DNA of 64,000 bases from 39-52-133 sp035531075 (GCA_035531075.1 DATKTO010000040.1:1-64000), one strand, 5' to 3'; counted from the stretch's first letter, positions 16,757 to 25,108 are shown. Numbers and translations are program-made. The notes: generated from the sequence alone by a model not told the origin.

Positions 16757-17881
16757 ATGAGCGCTAAACTCTGGAATGCCGAGCGTCCTTACAATGAGCT
16801 CCCACTTTTGCCTCCCGCAGGGGAGGTTGAAACCCGTGTGGTGTTAAAACAGTGCATCACCGCGCGTGCTGCGCTGGCCGAGCTGAAGCAGGCAGCGCAG
16901 TTGCTCCCCAATCAGGCAGTACTCATCAATACCTTGCCGTTGCTTGAAGCGCGCGCAAGTTCTGAGATTGAGAACATTGTGACGACGTCGGATGAATTGT
17001 TTCGCCATGCAGGGAATGAGGCGCAGGCTGACCCTGCCACCAAAGAGGCGTTGCGCTACAGCCGCGCATTGTTCGAAGGGTTTGCGGCGCTTAAGCAGTA
17101 CCCGCTCAGTACGCGTACTGCCGAGCAGATATGCACGAGGATCAAGGGTGTGGAGATGTCGGTGCGCCGCACACCGGGCACGACGCTGAAAAACGATGCG
17201 ACAGGCGAGACCATTTACACCCCGCCCGAAGGCGAGAATTTGTTGCGTGACAAACTGGCAAACTTGGAGCGTTTTCTGCACAACGAAACGGAGCTCGATC
17301 CGCTAATACGCATGGCGGTTGGGCATTACCAGTTTGAGGCGATTCATCCGTTTGCCGATGGCAACGGGCGCACGGGGCGGGTATTGAACAGCCTGTTTTT
17401 GATACAGGAAGATTTGCTGACGTTGCCGATTTTGTACCTGAGCCATTACATCATCCAGAACAAAGCTGACTATTACCGCTTGTTGTTGCAGGTAACCCGC
17501 GAGGATGATTGGGAGTCTTGGCTGCTATATATCATCAAGGGGGTGGAAGAAACGGCAACTTGGACGACGGCCAAGATCGCAGCGATTCGCGCCTTGTCGG
17601 AACACACAACGGGGTATGTGCGCGAGTGTTTGCCCAAGGTGTATAGCCATGAGTTGGTGAGTTTGATATTTGCGCTACCCTATTGCCGCATCAGTAATTT
17701 GACTGAAGCGGGCATCGCAAAGCGCCAGACGGCATCGTTGTATTTGAAGCAGTTAGTGGATATTGGCGTACTGACTGAACAGGATGCAGGGAAGGAAAAA
17801 CTGTTCATTCATCCCAAACTAATGCAGTTACTCACACGTGACAGCAATAAATTTTCCCCATACGGTAAAGCTGTGAGATGA
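16757..17881 (+). CDS. Fic-family AMP-transferase with N-terminal inhibitory motif
   Basis: The 374-residue protein has the intact Fic active-site motif HPFADGNGRTGR (197-208). Near residue 68 it has SSEIEN, matching the inhibitory motif [S/T]xxxE[G/N] of class II Fic proteins, placed N-terminal to the Fic core. A winged-helix-like C-terminal part (about 285-370; LVSLIFALPYCRISNLTEAG, KRQTASLYLKQLVDIGVL) may bind DNA. Fic enzymes transfer AMP or other phosphate-containing groups to target proteins. The TGTCGAT palindromes upstream may be autoregulatory sites. Sequence identification is firm; the target is unknown. Confidence 0.93.
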   Translation: MSAKLWNAERPYNELPLLPPAGEVETRVVLKQCITARAALAELKQAAQLLPNQAVLINTLPLLEARASSEIENIVTTSDELFRHAGNEAQADPATKEALRYSRALFEGFAALKQYPLSTRTAEQICTRIKGVEMSVRRTPGTTLKNDATGETIYTPPEGENLLRDKLANLERFLHNETELDPLIRMAVGHYQFEAIHPFADGNGRTGRVLNSLFLIQEDLLTLPILYLSHYIIQNKADYYRLLLQVTREDDWESWLLYIIKGVEETATWTTAKIAAIRALSEHTTGYVRECLPKVYSHELVSLIFALPYCRISNLTEAGIAKRQTASLYLKQLVDIGVLTEQDAGKEKLFIHPKLMQLLTRDSNKFSPYGKAVR

Positions 17882-18054
17882 ACGCAGCCGAGACAAACTA
17901 AAGGGCTCAGCTTCACAATATTTTTTTAAAAAATTAGTGATGCCGTAAGGATTTACCTGTTACCAATGCTGTGAGATCAACTCAGTTGTTAAAATATAAA
18001 TATTGAACCAACACTGATACAAGACAGCCAGGCCATATTTTATACGGGTGACAA

Positions 18055-18942
18055 ATGAAACTGGGAATTGATCTTGGCGGTAGCAAGATAGAAATTATTG
18101 CACTCGATAACGACGGTAGTGAGCTTTTGCGTCGGCGCGTTGCCACACCTCAAGGTGACTACGCAGCCACCTTGCAGTCCATCGTCGGCCTGGTTCGCGC
18201 AACAGAAGCTGACTTAGGTCAGCAAGGCACCGTGGGCATTGGTACGCCAGGCACTATTTCCAAAGCAACTGGGTTGCTCAAAAATTCCAACTCGGTTCAC
18301 CTCAACGGGAAACCCGTGCTTCAAGATCTGGAAGCACTGTTAAAGCGCGATATAAAGATTTCCAACGATGCTAACTGTTTTGCTCTCTCCGAAGCTACCG
18401 ATGGCGCAGCGTCGGGTGCCTCGGTAGTGTTTGGTGTAATTCTTGGCACTGGGGTTGGGGCGGGCATTGTGGTTAATGGAAAGGTATTAACGGGTCCTAA
18501 TGGCATTGCTGGCGAGTGGGGGCATAACCCGCTACCGTGGCCTATGGCGGAGGAGTTGCCCGGCCCTGAATGCTATTGCGGTCAGCAGGGTTGTATTGAA
18601 ACCTTTCTCTCCGGCCCGGGCATGGCGAAGCTTCATCAGATGCAGACGGGGGAAGCGCTGAGCCCGGATGTCATTGTGGCAAGGGCAGCGGAGGGTGATA
18701 AAGACTGCGAGCTCAGCCTGCAACACTACGAAAACCGGCTGGCACGCTCTTTGGCGCATGTCATCAACATCCTTGATCCTGACGTTATTGTGCTGGGCGG
18801 CGGCATGTCTAATATAGAACGTCTCTATGCCAACGTGCCGCAGCTCTGGTCACGCTGGGTGTTCTCAGACCGGGTGGATACCCGCCTGGTTAAAAATAAA
18901 TTTGGTGATTCCAGTGGTGTGCGTGGTGCTGCCTGGCTATAA
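18055..18942 (+). CDS. ROK-family sugar kinase (fructokinase-like)
   Basis: The 295-residue enzyme starts MKLGIDLGGSKIEIIAL, the phosphate-1 loop. It contains SNDANCFALSEATDGAA with the catalytic aspartate and the ROK signature VFGVILGTGVGAGIV. The zinc-binding segment WGHNPLPWP...CYCGQQGCIETFLSG carries the Cys/His ligands, and DPDVIVLGGGMSN is the ATP site. It phosphorylates a hexose, most likely fructose (Mak-like) or glucose/N-acetylglucosamine. It does not obviously belong to the neighbouring toxin genes and stands alone. Family is certain; sugar specificity is inferred. Confidence 0.9.
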   Translation: MKLGIDLGGSKIEIIALDNDGSELLRRRVATPQGDYAATLQSIVGLVRATEADLGQQGTVGIGTPGTISKATGLLKNSNSVHLNGKPVLQDLEALLKRDIKISNDANCFALSEATDGAASGASVVFGVILGTGVGAGIVVNGKVLTGPNGIAGEWGHNPLPWPMAEELPGPECYCGQQGCIETFLSGPGMAKLHQMQTGEALSPDVIVARAAEGDKDCELSLQHYENRLARSLAHVINILDPDVIVLGGGMSNIERLYANVPQLWSRWVFSDRVDTRLVKNKFGDSSGVRGAAWL

Positions 18943-19046
18943 CTCAGGGTGATTGCTGAAAATTTTGAGGATTAATCTCGATAACCAATAGCGCCATCTT
19001 TGTATTTATTTAATATAATCAATGTATTGAGATATTCGTTGTAGCA

Positions 19047-19134
19047 GAGTATTACTCTGATTTCATTTCAAATTTTCTTCTTCCTTCGTCCAAAGTGGCT
19101 CTTGGCTAATTGCAGTCAATAATGATTCCATGCA
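19047..19134 (+). pseudogene. vestigial 5' fragment of a second DUF2075 gene
   Basis: Translating from GAGTATTACTCTGATTTCAT gives EYYSDFISNFLLPSSKVALG then a stop, which parallels residues 4-23 of the protein at 13902 (EYYSDLISNFILASSDEILG). By hand the DNA match is 49 of the first 60 bases, continuing with a one-base gap through TTGCAGT and AATAATGATT. No start codon in frame, an in-frame TAA and a one-base deletion show it is dead. It is probably the scar of a duplicate or related cassette. Confidence 0.75.
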
Positions 19135-19197
19135 ATATTGACAATAGAACGAACGTTCCTTAGGATGAGGTTATCGCGTGACATGGCAAAATAAAAT

Positions 19198-20193
19198 ATG
19201 ACCGACTCCCCACAGTTCCTGATTTACCAAAGTGAAGATGGCTCCACACGCATAGACGTAATGCTGGAGGGGGAAAGCCTTTGGCTGAACCAGAAGCAGT
19301 TGACCGAGTTGTTCGGCAAGGCCAAGGGGACGATCAGCGAGCATATCAAGCACATCTTTGAGGATGGCGAATTGGTTGAAAATGCAGTTGTTCGGTTTTT
19401 CCGAACAACTGCCACAGACAGCAAACAATATGAGGTGGCGCACTACAACCTGGACATGGTGCTGGCACTGGGTTTCCGGGTGCGCAGCCCGGTGGGAGTT
19501 CGCTTCCGCCAATGGGCCAACGACAAGCTGAAGGAATACATCGTCAAGGGATTTGTGCTGGATGACGCGCGCTTGAAGAATCCTGGCAAAGGGCGGGATT
19601 ATTTCGATGAGTTGACCCGTCGTCTGCAAGACATCCGCACCAGTGAACGACGCTTTTACCAGAAGATCACGGACATCTACGCGACCAGCGTGGATTACGA
19701 CCTCAGCCATGCGCTTACCCAGGCTTTCTTTGCCACGGTGCAAAACAAGGTGCATTTTGCCATCCACGGCCAGACAGCCGCAGAGCTGATTTCCACCAGA
19801 GCCGACAGCAGGCAGCCGAACATGGGGCTGACAACATGGGAGGGTGCGCGTATCCGTAAAGCAGATGTTAGCGTTGCCAAAAATTATCTGAGCCAGGAGG
19901 AGCTGCGCGCGCTCAATAATCTGGCTGAGCAGTATCTTATTTTTGCCGAAGGTCAGGCGGCAAGGCGTATTGCCATGACCATGCAGGATTGGATCAGCAA
20001 ACTGGAAGGATTTTTGACACTGAATGACCGCGAGATTTTGCAAGGTGCAGGCAAGGTATCGGCTGAGCTTGCCAAGTTGCATGCTGAGCAGGAGTTCGGA
20101 AAATTTCGCGTATTGGATGATAAGCGCTTTGAATCTGATTTTGACAATATGGTGAAGAAACTACCGACCAAGTCTCGGGACAGTGAGAATTAG
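19198..20193 (+). CDS. RhuM-family protein
   Basis: A 331-residue RhuM/virulence-type protein. It starts with an IYQSEDGSTRIDVMLEGESLWLNQ segment and an HTH-like stretch, KQLTELFGKAKGTISEHIKH. The conserved core FRVRSPVGVRFRQWANDKLKEY and the C-terminal helical part NLAEQYLIFAEGQAARR follow. RhuM homologues are widespread in genomic islands; the molecular activity is poorly known, with roles proposed in regulation and toxin-like function. The GC content is nearer the chromosome than the DUF2075 block. It follows the DUF2075 remnant directly and precedes a miniature inverted-repeat element. Confidence 0.85.
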   Translation: MTDSPQFLIYQSEDGSTRIDVMLEGESLWLNQKQLTELFGKAKGTISEHIKHIFEDGELVENAVVRFFRTTATDSKQYEVAHYNLDMVLALGFRVRSPVGVRFRQWANDKLKEYIVKGFVLDDARLKNPGKGRDYFDELTRRLQDIRTSERRFYQKITDIYATSVDYDLSHALTQAFFATVQNKVHFAIHGQTAAELISTRADSRQPNMGLTTWEGARIRKADVSVAKNYLSQEELRALNNLAEQYLIFAEGQAARRIAMTMQDWISKLEGFLTLNDREILQGAGKVSAELAKLHAEQEFGKFRVLDDKRFESDFDNMVKKLPTKSRDSEN

Positions 20194-20200
20194 GTAAACA

Positions 20201-20295
20201 CTGATTAAGTCCATGTCGTCATCCCCGCGAAGGCGGGAACCCAGTCAAATCAAAGAGCTGGTTCCCCGCCTTCGCGGGGATGACGACTTAATCAG
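20201..20295. repeat. miniature inverted-repeat element
   Basis: The arms run inward from CTGATTAAGT (20201-20210) and its complement ACTTAATCAG (20286-20295). The shared inner word GTCATCCCCGCGAAGGCGGG is on both sides; the left arm carries an extra CCATGT. The unit is about 95 bases and would fold into a long hairpin. The CATCCCCGCGAAGGCGGG word is a known type of dispersed repeat in beta-proteobacteria and Neisseria-like genomes. No clear target-site duplication was seen. Confidence 0.75.
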
Positions 20296-20385
20296 CGTCT
20301 GGGTACATGGCAGGTATTTATCTGTGTGAGCACTGCGATTAAGCCGGAGGATTTATTGGTTGAAGCATGGATTGAGAGGTGAAAA

Positions 20386-20670
20386 ATGGGAAAAACTTTT
20401 GACAGTATTTCACGCGGCTTAAATGAAGCCGTTGCACATGCCAAGGGAAAAAAAGTGGCTGTCAAAACATACAAGCCTGAGATGGTGGATGTTTCCGCTC
20501 TGCGCCAGGGTATGGGTATGACACAAGAACAATTCGCCGCACGGTTCGGCTTTTCGGTTGCGACGTTGCGTCACTGGGAGCGCGGGGATCGCACACCTCA
20601 AGGCGCTTCACTGGTGCTGCTAAATGTGATCAAGCGTGCGCCGGATGTTGTTGCAGCAGCGTTAAGTTGA
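20386..20670 (+). CDS. HigA-like helix-turn-helix antitoxin/regulator
   Basis: This 94-residue protein contains a C-terminal Xre-type HTH: SALRQGMGMTQEQFAARFGFSVATLRHWERGDRTPQG. An N-terminal helical arm (SRGLNEAVAHAKGKK) precedes it. This is the layout of HigA2/MqsA-type antitoxins encoded downstream of a RelE/HigB-type toxin. No toxin gene is left upstream: only a short open stretch ending KPEDLLVEAWIER just before the ribosome binding site, cut by the miniature element. It may be an orphan antitoxin. Family is firm; partner loss is inferred. Confidence 0.78.
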   Translation: MGKTFDSISRGLNEAVAHAKGKKVAVKTYKPEMVDVSALRQGMGMTQEQFAARFGFSVATLRHWERGDRTPQGASLVLLNVIKRAPDVVAAALS

Positions 20671-20945
20671 ATTGTTTAGGGAGACGGATTCATATTCGTC
20701 AGTAATGCAAGCATGATCAAATTTATTCAGTCGGTTACAAATTGTCACCGACTGAAAATGACTACCAGCCAAGCAGGGTGGGAAAGCTGCATTTGACCTT
20801 ACAGAATGGTGCGCACAGCCTGCGGCCTTTGCCCACCCTACGGTACTAATGTTATCAAGGTGATAGGTCGTTTTTATGCTTGTTGCATGTAACAGAAAAG
20901 CGGGCTATTATGCGTTTCATGTAACAATAGTTATTGGGGGTAAAC
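20671..20945. other. intergenic with a degenerate GGGTGGG/CCCACCC repeat
   Basis: AGGGTGGG (about 20775) and CCCACCCTA (about 20832) form imperfect inverted arms around GGTGCGCACAGCC, similar in style to the REP-like element at 5415. The rest should hold the promoter of the MazE/MazF pair. No gene is seen. Confidence 0.5.
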
Positions 20946-21158
20946 ATGAGCGCAAGTACATCAGAGCGCGTGCAAAAACATCGCATGGCACTGCGCGAAT
21001 CCGGGCTGCGTCCGGTGCAGATTTGGGTGCCGGATACTCGGCGCGCGGGCTTTGCCGAAGAGTGCCGCCGTCAGTCTCACTTGTTGCGAGGCGATGTGCA
21101 TGAGCGCGAAACCGCCGCTTGGCTTGAGGAAGCAGCCGACACTGAAGGCTGGCAATGA
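20946..21158 (+). CDS. mazE: MazE-family antitoxin
   Basis: A 70-residue antitoxin-type protein, MSASTSERVQKHRMALRESG followed by LRPVQIWVPDTRRAGFAEECRRQS and an acidic tail (AAWLEEAADTEGW). This is the antitoxin MazE family (DUF3018 type) that pairs with PemK/MazF toxins. The start at 20946 follows GGGGGT, and the stop overlaps the toxin start by four bases (ATGA), so expression is coupled. It likely represses the operon through its N-terminal basic part and neutralises the RNase through its acidic tail. Confidence 0.88.
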   Translation: MSASTSERVQKHRMALRESGLRPVQIWVPDTRRAGFAEECRRQSHLLRGDVHERETAAWLEEAADTEGWQ

Positions 21159-21478
21159 GGCGTGGCGATCTGGTGATGGTGGCTTTGCAGGGGGATCTCG
21201 GCAAACCGCGCCCGGCATTGGTCATCCAGTCTGATCTGTTCGATGCACATCCTTCCGTTACAATTTTGCCGGTGACCAGTGAGTTGCGCCTCGCGCCGCT
21301 ATTTCGCATTGCCGTGAATCCGAATGAGTTGAACGGCTTGTCCAAGCCATCGCAGGTGATGGTGGATAAGCCGCAATCGATCTCGCGCGAAAAAGTGGGC
21401 GCGGTGATTGGTCATTTGGACGATGAGACGATGCTGGCGGTGAATCGGGCGCTGGCGGTTTTTCTGGGATTCGCTTGA
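21155..21478 (+). CDS. mazF: PemK/MazF-family toxin (endoribonuclease)
   Basis: The 107-residue protein has the family start MRRGDLVMVALQGDLGKPRPALVIQ. The arginine of the KPRP loop and the conserved SDLFDAHPSVTILPVTSEL segment, with the catalytic Thr/Ser region, follow. It ends ALAVFLGFA. MazF toxins cut single-stranded mRNA at short sequence sites and stop growth. Overlap with the antitoxin (ATGA) shows a two-gene operon. Identification is firm; the cleavage site is unknown. Confidence 0.92.
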   Translation: MRRGDLVMVALQGDLGKPRPALVIQSDLFDAHPSVTILPVTSELRLAPLFRIAVNPNELNGLSKPSQVMVDKPQSISREKVGAVIGHLDDETMLAVNRALAVFLGFA

Positions 21479-21619
21479 CGAACAGCTTGACTCATACTTG
21501 ACACATATTGCCCAAGGGAACGAAGCCGAAATCCGCGCCGAACAGTTTAAGCATGATCAAAACATCCTGGGGTTTAATTCGCACCTTCATTCTAACTTCT
21601 AGAATATGGAATATCGGTT

Positions 21620-22258
21620 ATGAATATGACGACCCGCATCTGCTTTACTCGTCATGGTGAAACTGACTGGAATGTGGCCAAGCGCATTCAGGGGCAAACC
21701 GATGTTCCGCTGAATGAGACCGGCCGCAGTCAGGCGCTGGCGATGGCGTTTAATGCCGCGCATCATGATTTTAGCGCGGTTTACAGCAGTGATCTGCAGC
21801 GTGCGTTGGATACCGCAAAGATGGTTGCGGAAAGGCGCGGGCTTGAGGTGAACACTTTGCCGCAGTTGCGCGAGCGGCATTTCGGCATCTTTCAGGGGCT
21901 TACAGCCGAAGAGGGCTTGCAGCTTAATCCGGCCGCCCATGCCTGCTACATGGCACGCGATGTTAACTATGATTTTGAATCGGGTGAAAGCATGCTGCGC
22001 TTTGCCGAGCGGGTGAAGGAGGCGGTTGCTTACCTGACCAGGCACCACCCGCAGCAGACCATTGCGGTGGTGAGCCATGCCGGTGTGCTGGAGATTGTCT
22101 ACCGCAAGGCCACCGGTCGGCCGCTGCACACCCCGCGTGATTTTGCCATTCCCAATTGTGCGTTGAACTGGTTTAACTTCGATGAACACGGCTGGCACCT
22201 TGAAACGTGGGATGACCACCATCACTTGCATAAGGTGTTGCTGGAGTCTGCGGAGTGA
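21620..22258 (+). CDS. histidine phosphatase (phosphoglycerate mutase-like)
   Basis: The 212-residue enzyme has the RHG signature FTRHGETDWN with the phosphohistidine. It also has the second arginine in YSSDLQRALDTA, the catalytic glutamate in LRERHFGIFQG and the second histidine in AVVSHAGVLE. Members include GpmB-like phosphatases and broad-specificity sugar-phosphate or alpha-ribazole phosphatases; substrate cannot be set from sequence. An ATG at 21626 is an alternative start. It stands alone after the accessory zone, marking a return to normal chromosomal genes. Confidence 0.92.
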   Translation: MNMTTRICFTRHGETDWNVAKRIQGQTDVPLNETGRSQALAMAFNAAHHDFSAVYSSDLQRALDTAKMVAERRGLEVNTLPQLRERHFGIFQGLTAEEGLQLNPAAHACYMARDVNYDFESGESMLRFAERVKEAVAYLTRHHPQQTIAVVSHAGVLEIVYRKATGRPLHTPRDFAIPNCALNWFNFDEHGWHLETWDDHHHLHKVLLESAE

Positions 22259-22372
22259 AGGGGACAGCGCCCTGCTGCTATTAATTCGCTAAAGGGTGGC
22301 GCTTGCCGTCAGCCGATCTTTTCTGTAACTCCGCCGCGTTAAAATGGTAATCTGCCTCATAAAGGAGCCGTC

Positions 22373-22606
22373 ATGACCAACAGAATAACCCTGGCAGCAG
22401 CGGAGGTGCGGGTGGATGACCACATCTATAACGGTACCGGCACCAATGCCCATCCCACCCATGCCTGGGAGACCATCACGGAAGTGAGTGTGGTGGACGG
22501 TCTTGTTTTTTTAATTACCGGCGATAAAAAAGGGCAGCACGGTGAATTCTGGTTTGAACCCGATGAGCAAACCGTGGTGATACGTTATCCCAAATCTGAT
22601 GCATGA
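22373..22606 (+). CDS. small hypothetical protein
   Basis: A 77-residue protein, rich in beta strands by pattern (ITLAAAEVRVDDHIYNGTGTN, EVSVVDGLVFLITG, EFWFEPDEQTVVIRY). AAGGAG lies eight bases before the ATG. It overlaps the next gene by eight bases, so the two form a small operon. No family is recognised. It may be a small SH3-like or OB-like domain; this is only a guess. Confidence 0.6.
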   Translation: MTNRITLAAAEVRVDDHIYNGTGTNAHPTHAWETITEVSVVDGLVFLITGDKKGQHGEFWFEPDEQTVVIRYPKSDA

Positions 22607-22853
22607 CATTCTTAAATTCCTGAAAACACATGGCGAGCGGCTCGATACCGAGATCGCCGAGGCGATGGGTCTCCCGCTGGCTAAAGCACGTCTGCAATTG
22701 GCGGAGCTGTCTGCCGCGGGGGAGATCATGACGTGCCATATCATGCGCTTTGAGAAGGGCAAGAAAATCGAGGGGGTAAGCTGCCGCTTGTCTGGACATA
22801 TACCCAAAGCGGCACCGGGCAGGAAATCCAAGGTGCAGTTGAAGTTGCCGTAG
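22599..22853 (+). CDS. small winged-helix DNA-binding protein
   Basis: An 84-residue protein made almost only of a winged-helix domain: ILKFLKTHGERLDTEIAEAMGLPLAKARLQLAELSAAGEI, then a wing with MRFEKGKKIEGVSCRLSG and a basic tail (GRKSKVQLKLP). It resembles FaeA/ArsR-like regulators that lack a sensing domain. Start overlaps the preceding gene, showing coupled translation. Target genes are unknown. Confidence 0.7.
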   Translation: MHDILKFLKTHGERLDTEIAEAMGLPLAKARLQLAELSAAGEIMTCHIMRFEKGKKIEGVSCRLSGHIPKAAPGRKSKVQLKLP

Positions 22854-23019
22854 CGTGGTGGCAGGTCTTTACCGTACAACCCACAACGCCTGTGCAGACG
22901 GGCTGCAAGATCACGGAACCAACAGGCTCGCCTCGATTGGCTCGAGCATTTCAAAACCCTTGATATTGAGCCTGTTTGCCCTATCTTCATTGCCAGCAGA
23001 AAAAATGACGGAGATCGCC

Positions 23020-23280
23020 ATGCACAAGCTTAAGAATGAAACCGCATTGTTTAAGGAAGCGTTACTCGCCGGGGTGAAGTATGCTGAGGGGCGTGGCGTG
23101 GTGGAGTTTGAACCGACGGATTCTGCCAGTGAAAAATTGTTATACATCTACCGGCTGCTGGTGCACGATAAAGTGATTCAACCCTTGCCTGAAGAACAGG
23201 TCGCCGAAAAAACCCTGCGCCACAAAATTGCACTCTGGTACGCCAAGCAGTTGCCCAAGGATCATCCGCTTTTAAAATAG
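23020..23280 (+). CDS. DUF5062-like small protein
   Basis: An 86-residue helical protein, MHKLKNETALFKEALLAGVKYAEGRG...SEKLLYIYRLLVHDKVIQPLPEE...RHKIALWYAKQLPKDHPLL. This resembles the DUF5062 family, found in gamma- and beta-proteobacteria, of unknown function. The start at 23020 was chosen because GGAG precedes it at a good distance; an ATG at 23005 is also in frame. It is followed by a weak hairpin with a T-run. Confidence 0.62.
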   Translation: MHKLKNETALFKEALLAGVKYAEGRGVVEFEPTDSASEKLLYIYRLLVHDKVIQPLPEEQVAEKTLRHKIALWYAKQLPKDHPLLK

Positions 23281-23282
23281 AT

Positions 23283-23303
23283 CAAGCCCGCGCTTGTATT
23301 TTT
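23283..23303 (+). terminator. weak intrinsic terminator
   Basis: CAAGC (23283-23287) pairs with GCTTG (23292-23296) over a four-base loop and is followed by TATTTTTT. The stem is short, so efficiency is doubtful. Confidence 0.4.
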
Positions 23304-23347
23304 TGCATCTACGCAAACATTCAGGAGATCTGTGAAAGGATGTTGAA

Positions 23348-24583
23348 ATGCGTAATGTTTCTCTGCGGCAGTTGCTCAAGCATCGCTCCTTCCTTGTTCT
23401 GTTCAATATATTGATTATATTCAGTATTTCAACGCACGCCGCGCGGGCTGGCATTGCGACGCTGGCCTATGAGGAACAGTCGCTGACAGTGGAGGGTGCA
23501 CGCAGGACAGTGCGCGTGCCCAAGGGCTACCGGCTGGAGTGGCTGAGCCAGCTGGATAAGCCGCGCATGCTGACCTTTGCCGAAAACGGCGATTTGTTTG
23601 CCGGCTCGAAGTCGGGCAAGGTGTATCGCTTGCCGCCGCCTTATACCAAAGCCGAGGTGCTGGTTGAACTGGGCGGTTATCCGCACAGTGTGGCGTTGCG
23701 GCCGGGGGAGATGCTGATTGCGCGGACAGAGGGCGTGTATCGTGCGCCCTACCGGCCTGGGCAGGCCAGCATCGCGCCGCAGGCGGTGACGTTGCTGGCG
23801 GCGCTGCCGGGCGGGAGCGGGCATAACAGCCGCACGGTGGCGGTGGGGCCGGATGGGCGGGTGTACGTGAGCCTGGGCATTCAATACAACTGCAGCGAGC
23901 AGTATCTGGGCGAGGGCTATGCGTTTGAAGAGCGGCGTGGCGGGGTGCTGGTACTGCGCGAAAGCGGCGGGAAGGCAGGCTGGGACACCTTCGCTTCGGG
24001 CCTGCGCAACCCGGTAGGTTTCGACTGGCAGCCGCAGACCGGCGTGATGTTCGCCGCCAACAACGGGCCCGATCATCTGGGTTTTGAGCAGCCGCCGGAA
24101 TATTTCAGCAAACTCACTGCCGGTTCTTTTCACGGCATGCCGTGGTTTCAGTTCGATGGCAAACAGCTGCAGCGTGATGATTGCGCCTCAAGCACACCGC
24201 CGCGCCCGCTTAAAGACGTGACGCCGCCGGTCGCCACTTTTCCCTCGCGCAATGCACCGCTGGGCATCGCATTTGTGCCCAAGGGCGCAATGGATACGAG
24301 GCTGGAATTTGATGCGGCCGTCGCCCTGCATGGCTCGTGGGGCACGCAGCCCAACGGCAGTTTCATCGGACCCGCTGCGACGCGACGCGAGCCAAAGATT
24401 GTGATGGTGCGTTTTCAGCATGGGCAGGCAATGCGCGTGGATGATTTGATCAGCGGTTTTCAGCTGCCCGATGGTGAGCGCTGGGCGCGCCCGGCTGGCG
24501 TGGCCTTCGGTCCGGACGGCGCGCTGTACTTCAGCAGCGATAGCGATGCCAACGGGCTGTTCCGGCTGAAGCGGATACCGTAA
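23348..24583 (+). CDS. exported PQQ-type sugar dehydrogenase-like beta-propeller
   Basis: The 411-residue protein starts with a signal peptide (hydrophobic core FLVLFNILIIFSISTHA, likely cut near AARA). It continues as a glucose/sorbosone dehydrogenase-like beta-propeller: KPRMLTFAENGDLFAGSKSG, GGYPHSVALRPGEMLIA, GGSGHNSRTVAVGPDGRVYVS, FASGLRNPVGFDWQPQTG and RPAGVAFGPDGALYFSSD. Proteins of this family sit in the periplasm and may oxidise sugars or other alcohols with PQQ; many have no proven activity. It stands alone. Family is firm; substrate is unknown. Confidence 0.86.
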   Translation: MRNVSLRQLLKHRSFLVLFNILIIFSISTHAARAGIATLAYEEQSLTVEGARRTVRVPKGYRLEWLSQLDKPRMLTFAENGDLFAGSKSGKVYRLPPPYTKAEVLVELGGYPHSVALRPGEMLIARTEGVYRAPYRPGQASIAPQAVTLLAALPGGSGHNSRTVAVGPDGRVYVSLGIQYNCSEQYLGEGYAFEERRGGVLVLRESGGKAGWDTFASGLRNPVGFDWQPQTGVMFAANNGPDHLGFEQPPEYFSKLTAGSFHGMPWFQFDGKQLQRDDCASSTPPRPLKDVTPPVATFPSRNAPLGIAFVPKGAMDTRLEFDAAVALHGSWGTQPNGSFIGPAATRREPKIVMVRFQHGQAMRVDDLISGFQLPDGERWARPAGVAFGPDGALYFSSDSDANGLFRLKRIP

Positions 24584-24592
24584 CGTCCTGCA

Positions 24593-24916
24593 GTGCCAAT
24601 TACTCGAAATTGTCTGAGCTGCACTCATGAAAATACACCGCATCGCTTCCCCGAAACAACAAGCGACTTTGATGCTGCCATCAGGCGCGCCGCAGAGGTT
24701 GCGCATGAGCTGCTCGGCGACAACATGCTGCTGTCATGGTACGACCGCGAGCGCGATCCGGAATCACCGGATCACGCCAGAGAGTGCCACGAGGGCTGCC
24801 CCACCAAGGGCTATTTGGATTACGCGCTGAACCGGGGCGGGGCGCTGGCGGTGGAATTTGACGATGGCCGTTTTGTGTTTTGTTATATGCCATTGCGGGA
24901 ATACGCCCCGCATTGA
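24593..24916 (+). CDS. small cysteine-containing hypothetical protein
   Basis: Reading from GTG at 24593 gives 107 residues: CLSCTHENTPHRFPETTSDFDAAIRRAAEVAHELLG, then DRERDPESPDHARECHEGCPTKGYLDYALNRGGALAVEFDDGRFVFCYM. The end (YLDYALNRGGALAVEFDDGRFVF) looks like a conserved small beta domain. A later ATG at 24627 would be in another frame, so the GTG or an internal ATG is needed. The function is unknown. It begins 10 bases after the sugar-dehydrogenase stop and could be cotranscribed. Confidence 0.55.
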   Translation: MPITRNCLSCTHENTPHRFPETTSDFDAAIRRAAEVAHELLGDNMLLSWYDRERDPESPDHARECHEGCPTKGYLDYALNRGGALAVEFDDGRFVFCYMPLREYAPH

Positions 24917-25108
24917 CTCAAGCTGAACGCGGCGAAGTTCAGCAGCGGTTCCGCCGCTGAATCGAATACAATTACGCTTTGTTGTGCCCTGCGAGTTGGC
25001 ACAGGCAACCCCTGCAGGATCAACGCGAAGAACGTGCAATAGTTCGCTTCCCACTACTATTTTTAGCTTGATTATTCTGGTCGTTTATTCTGATTGACTA
25101 TTTTGGCG

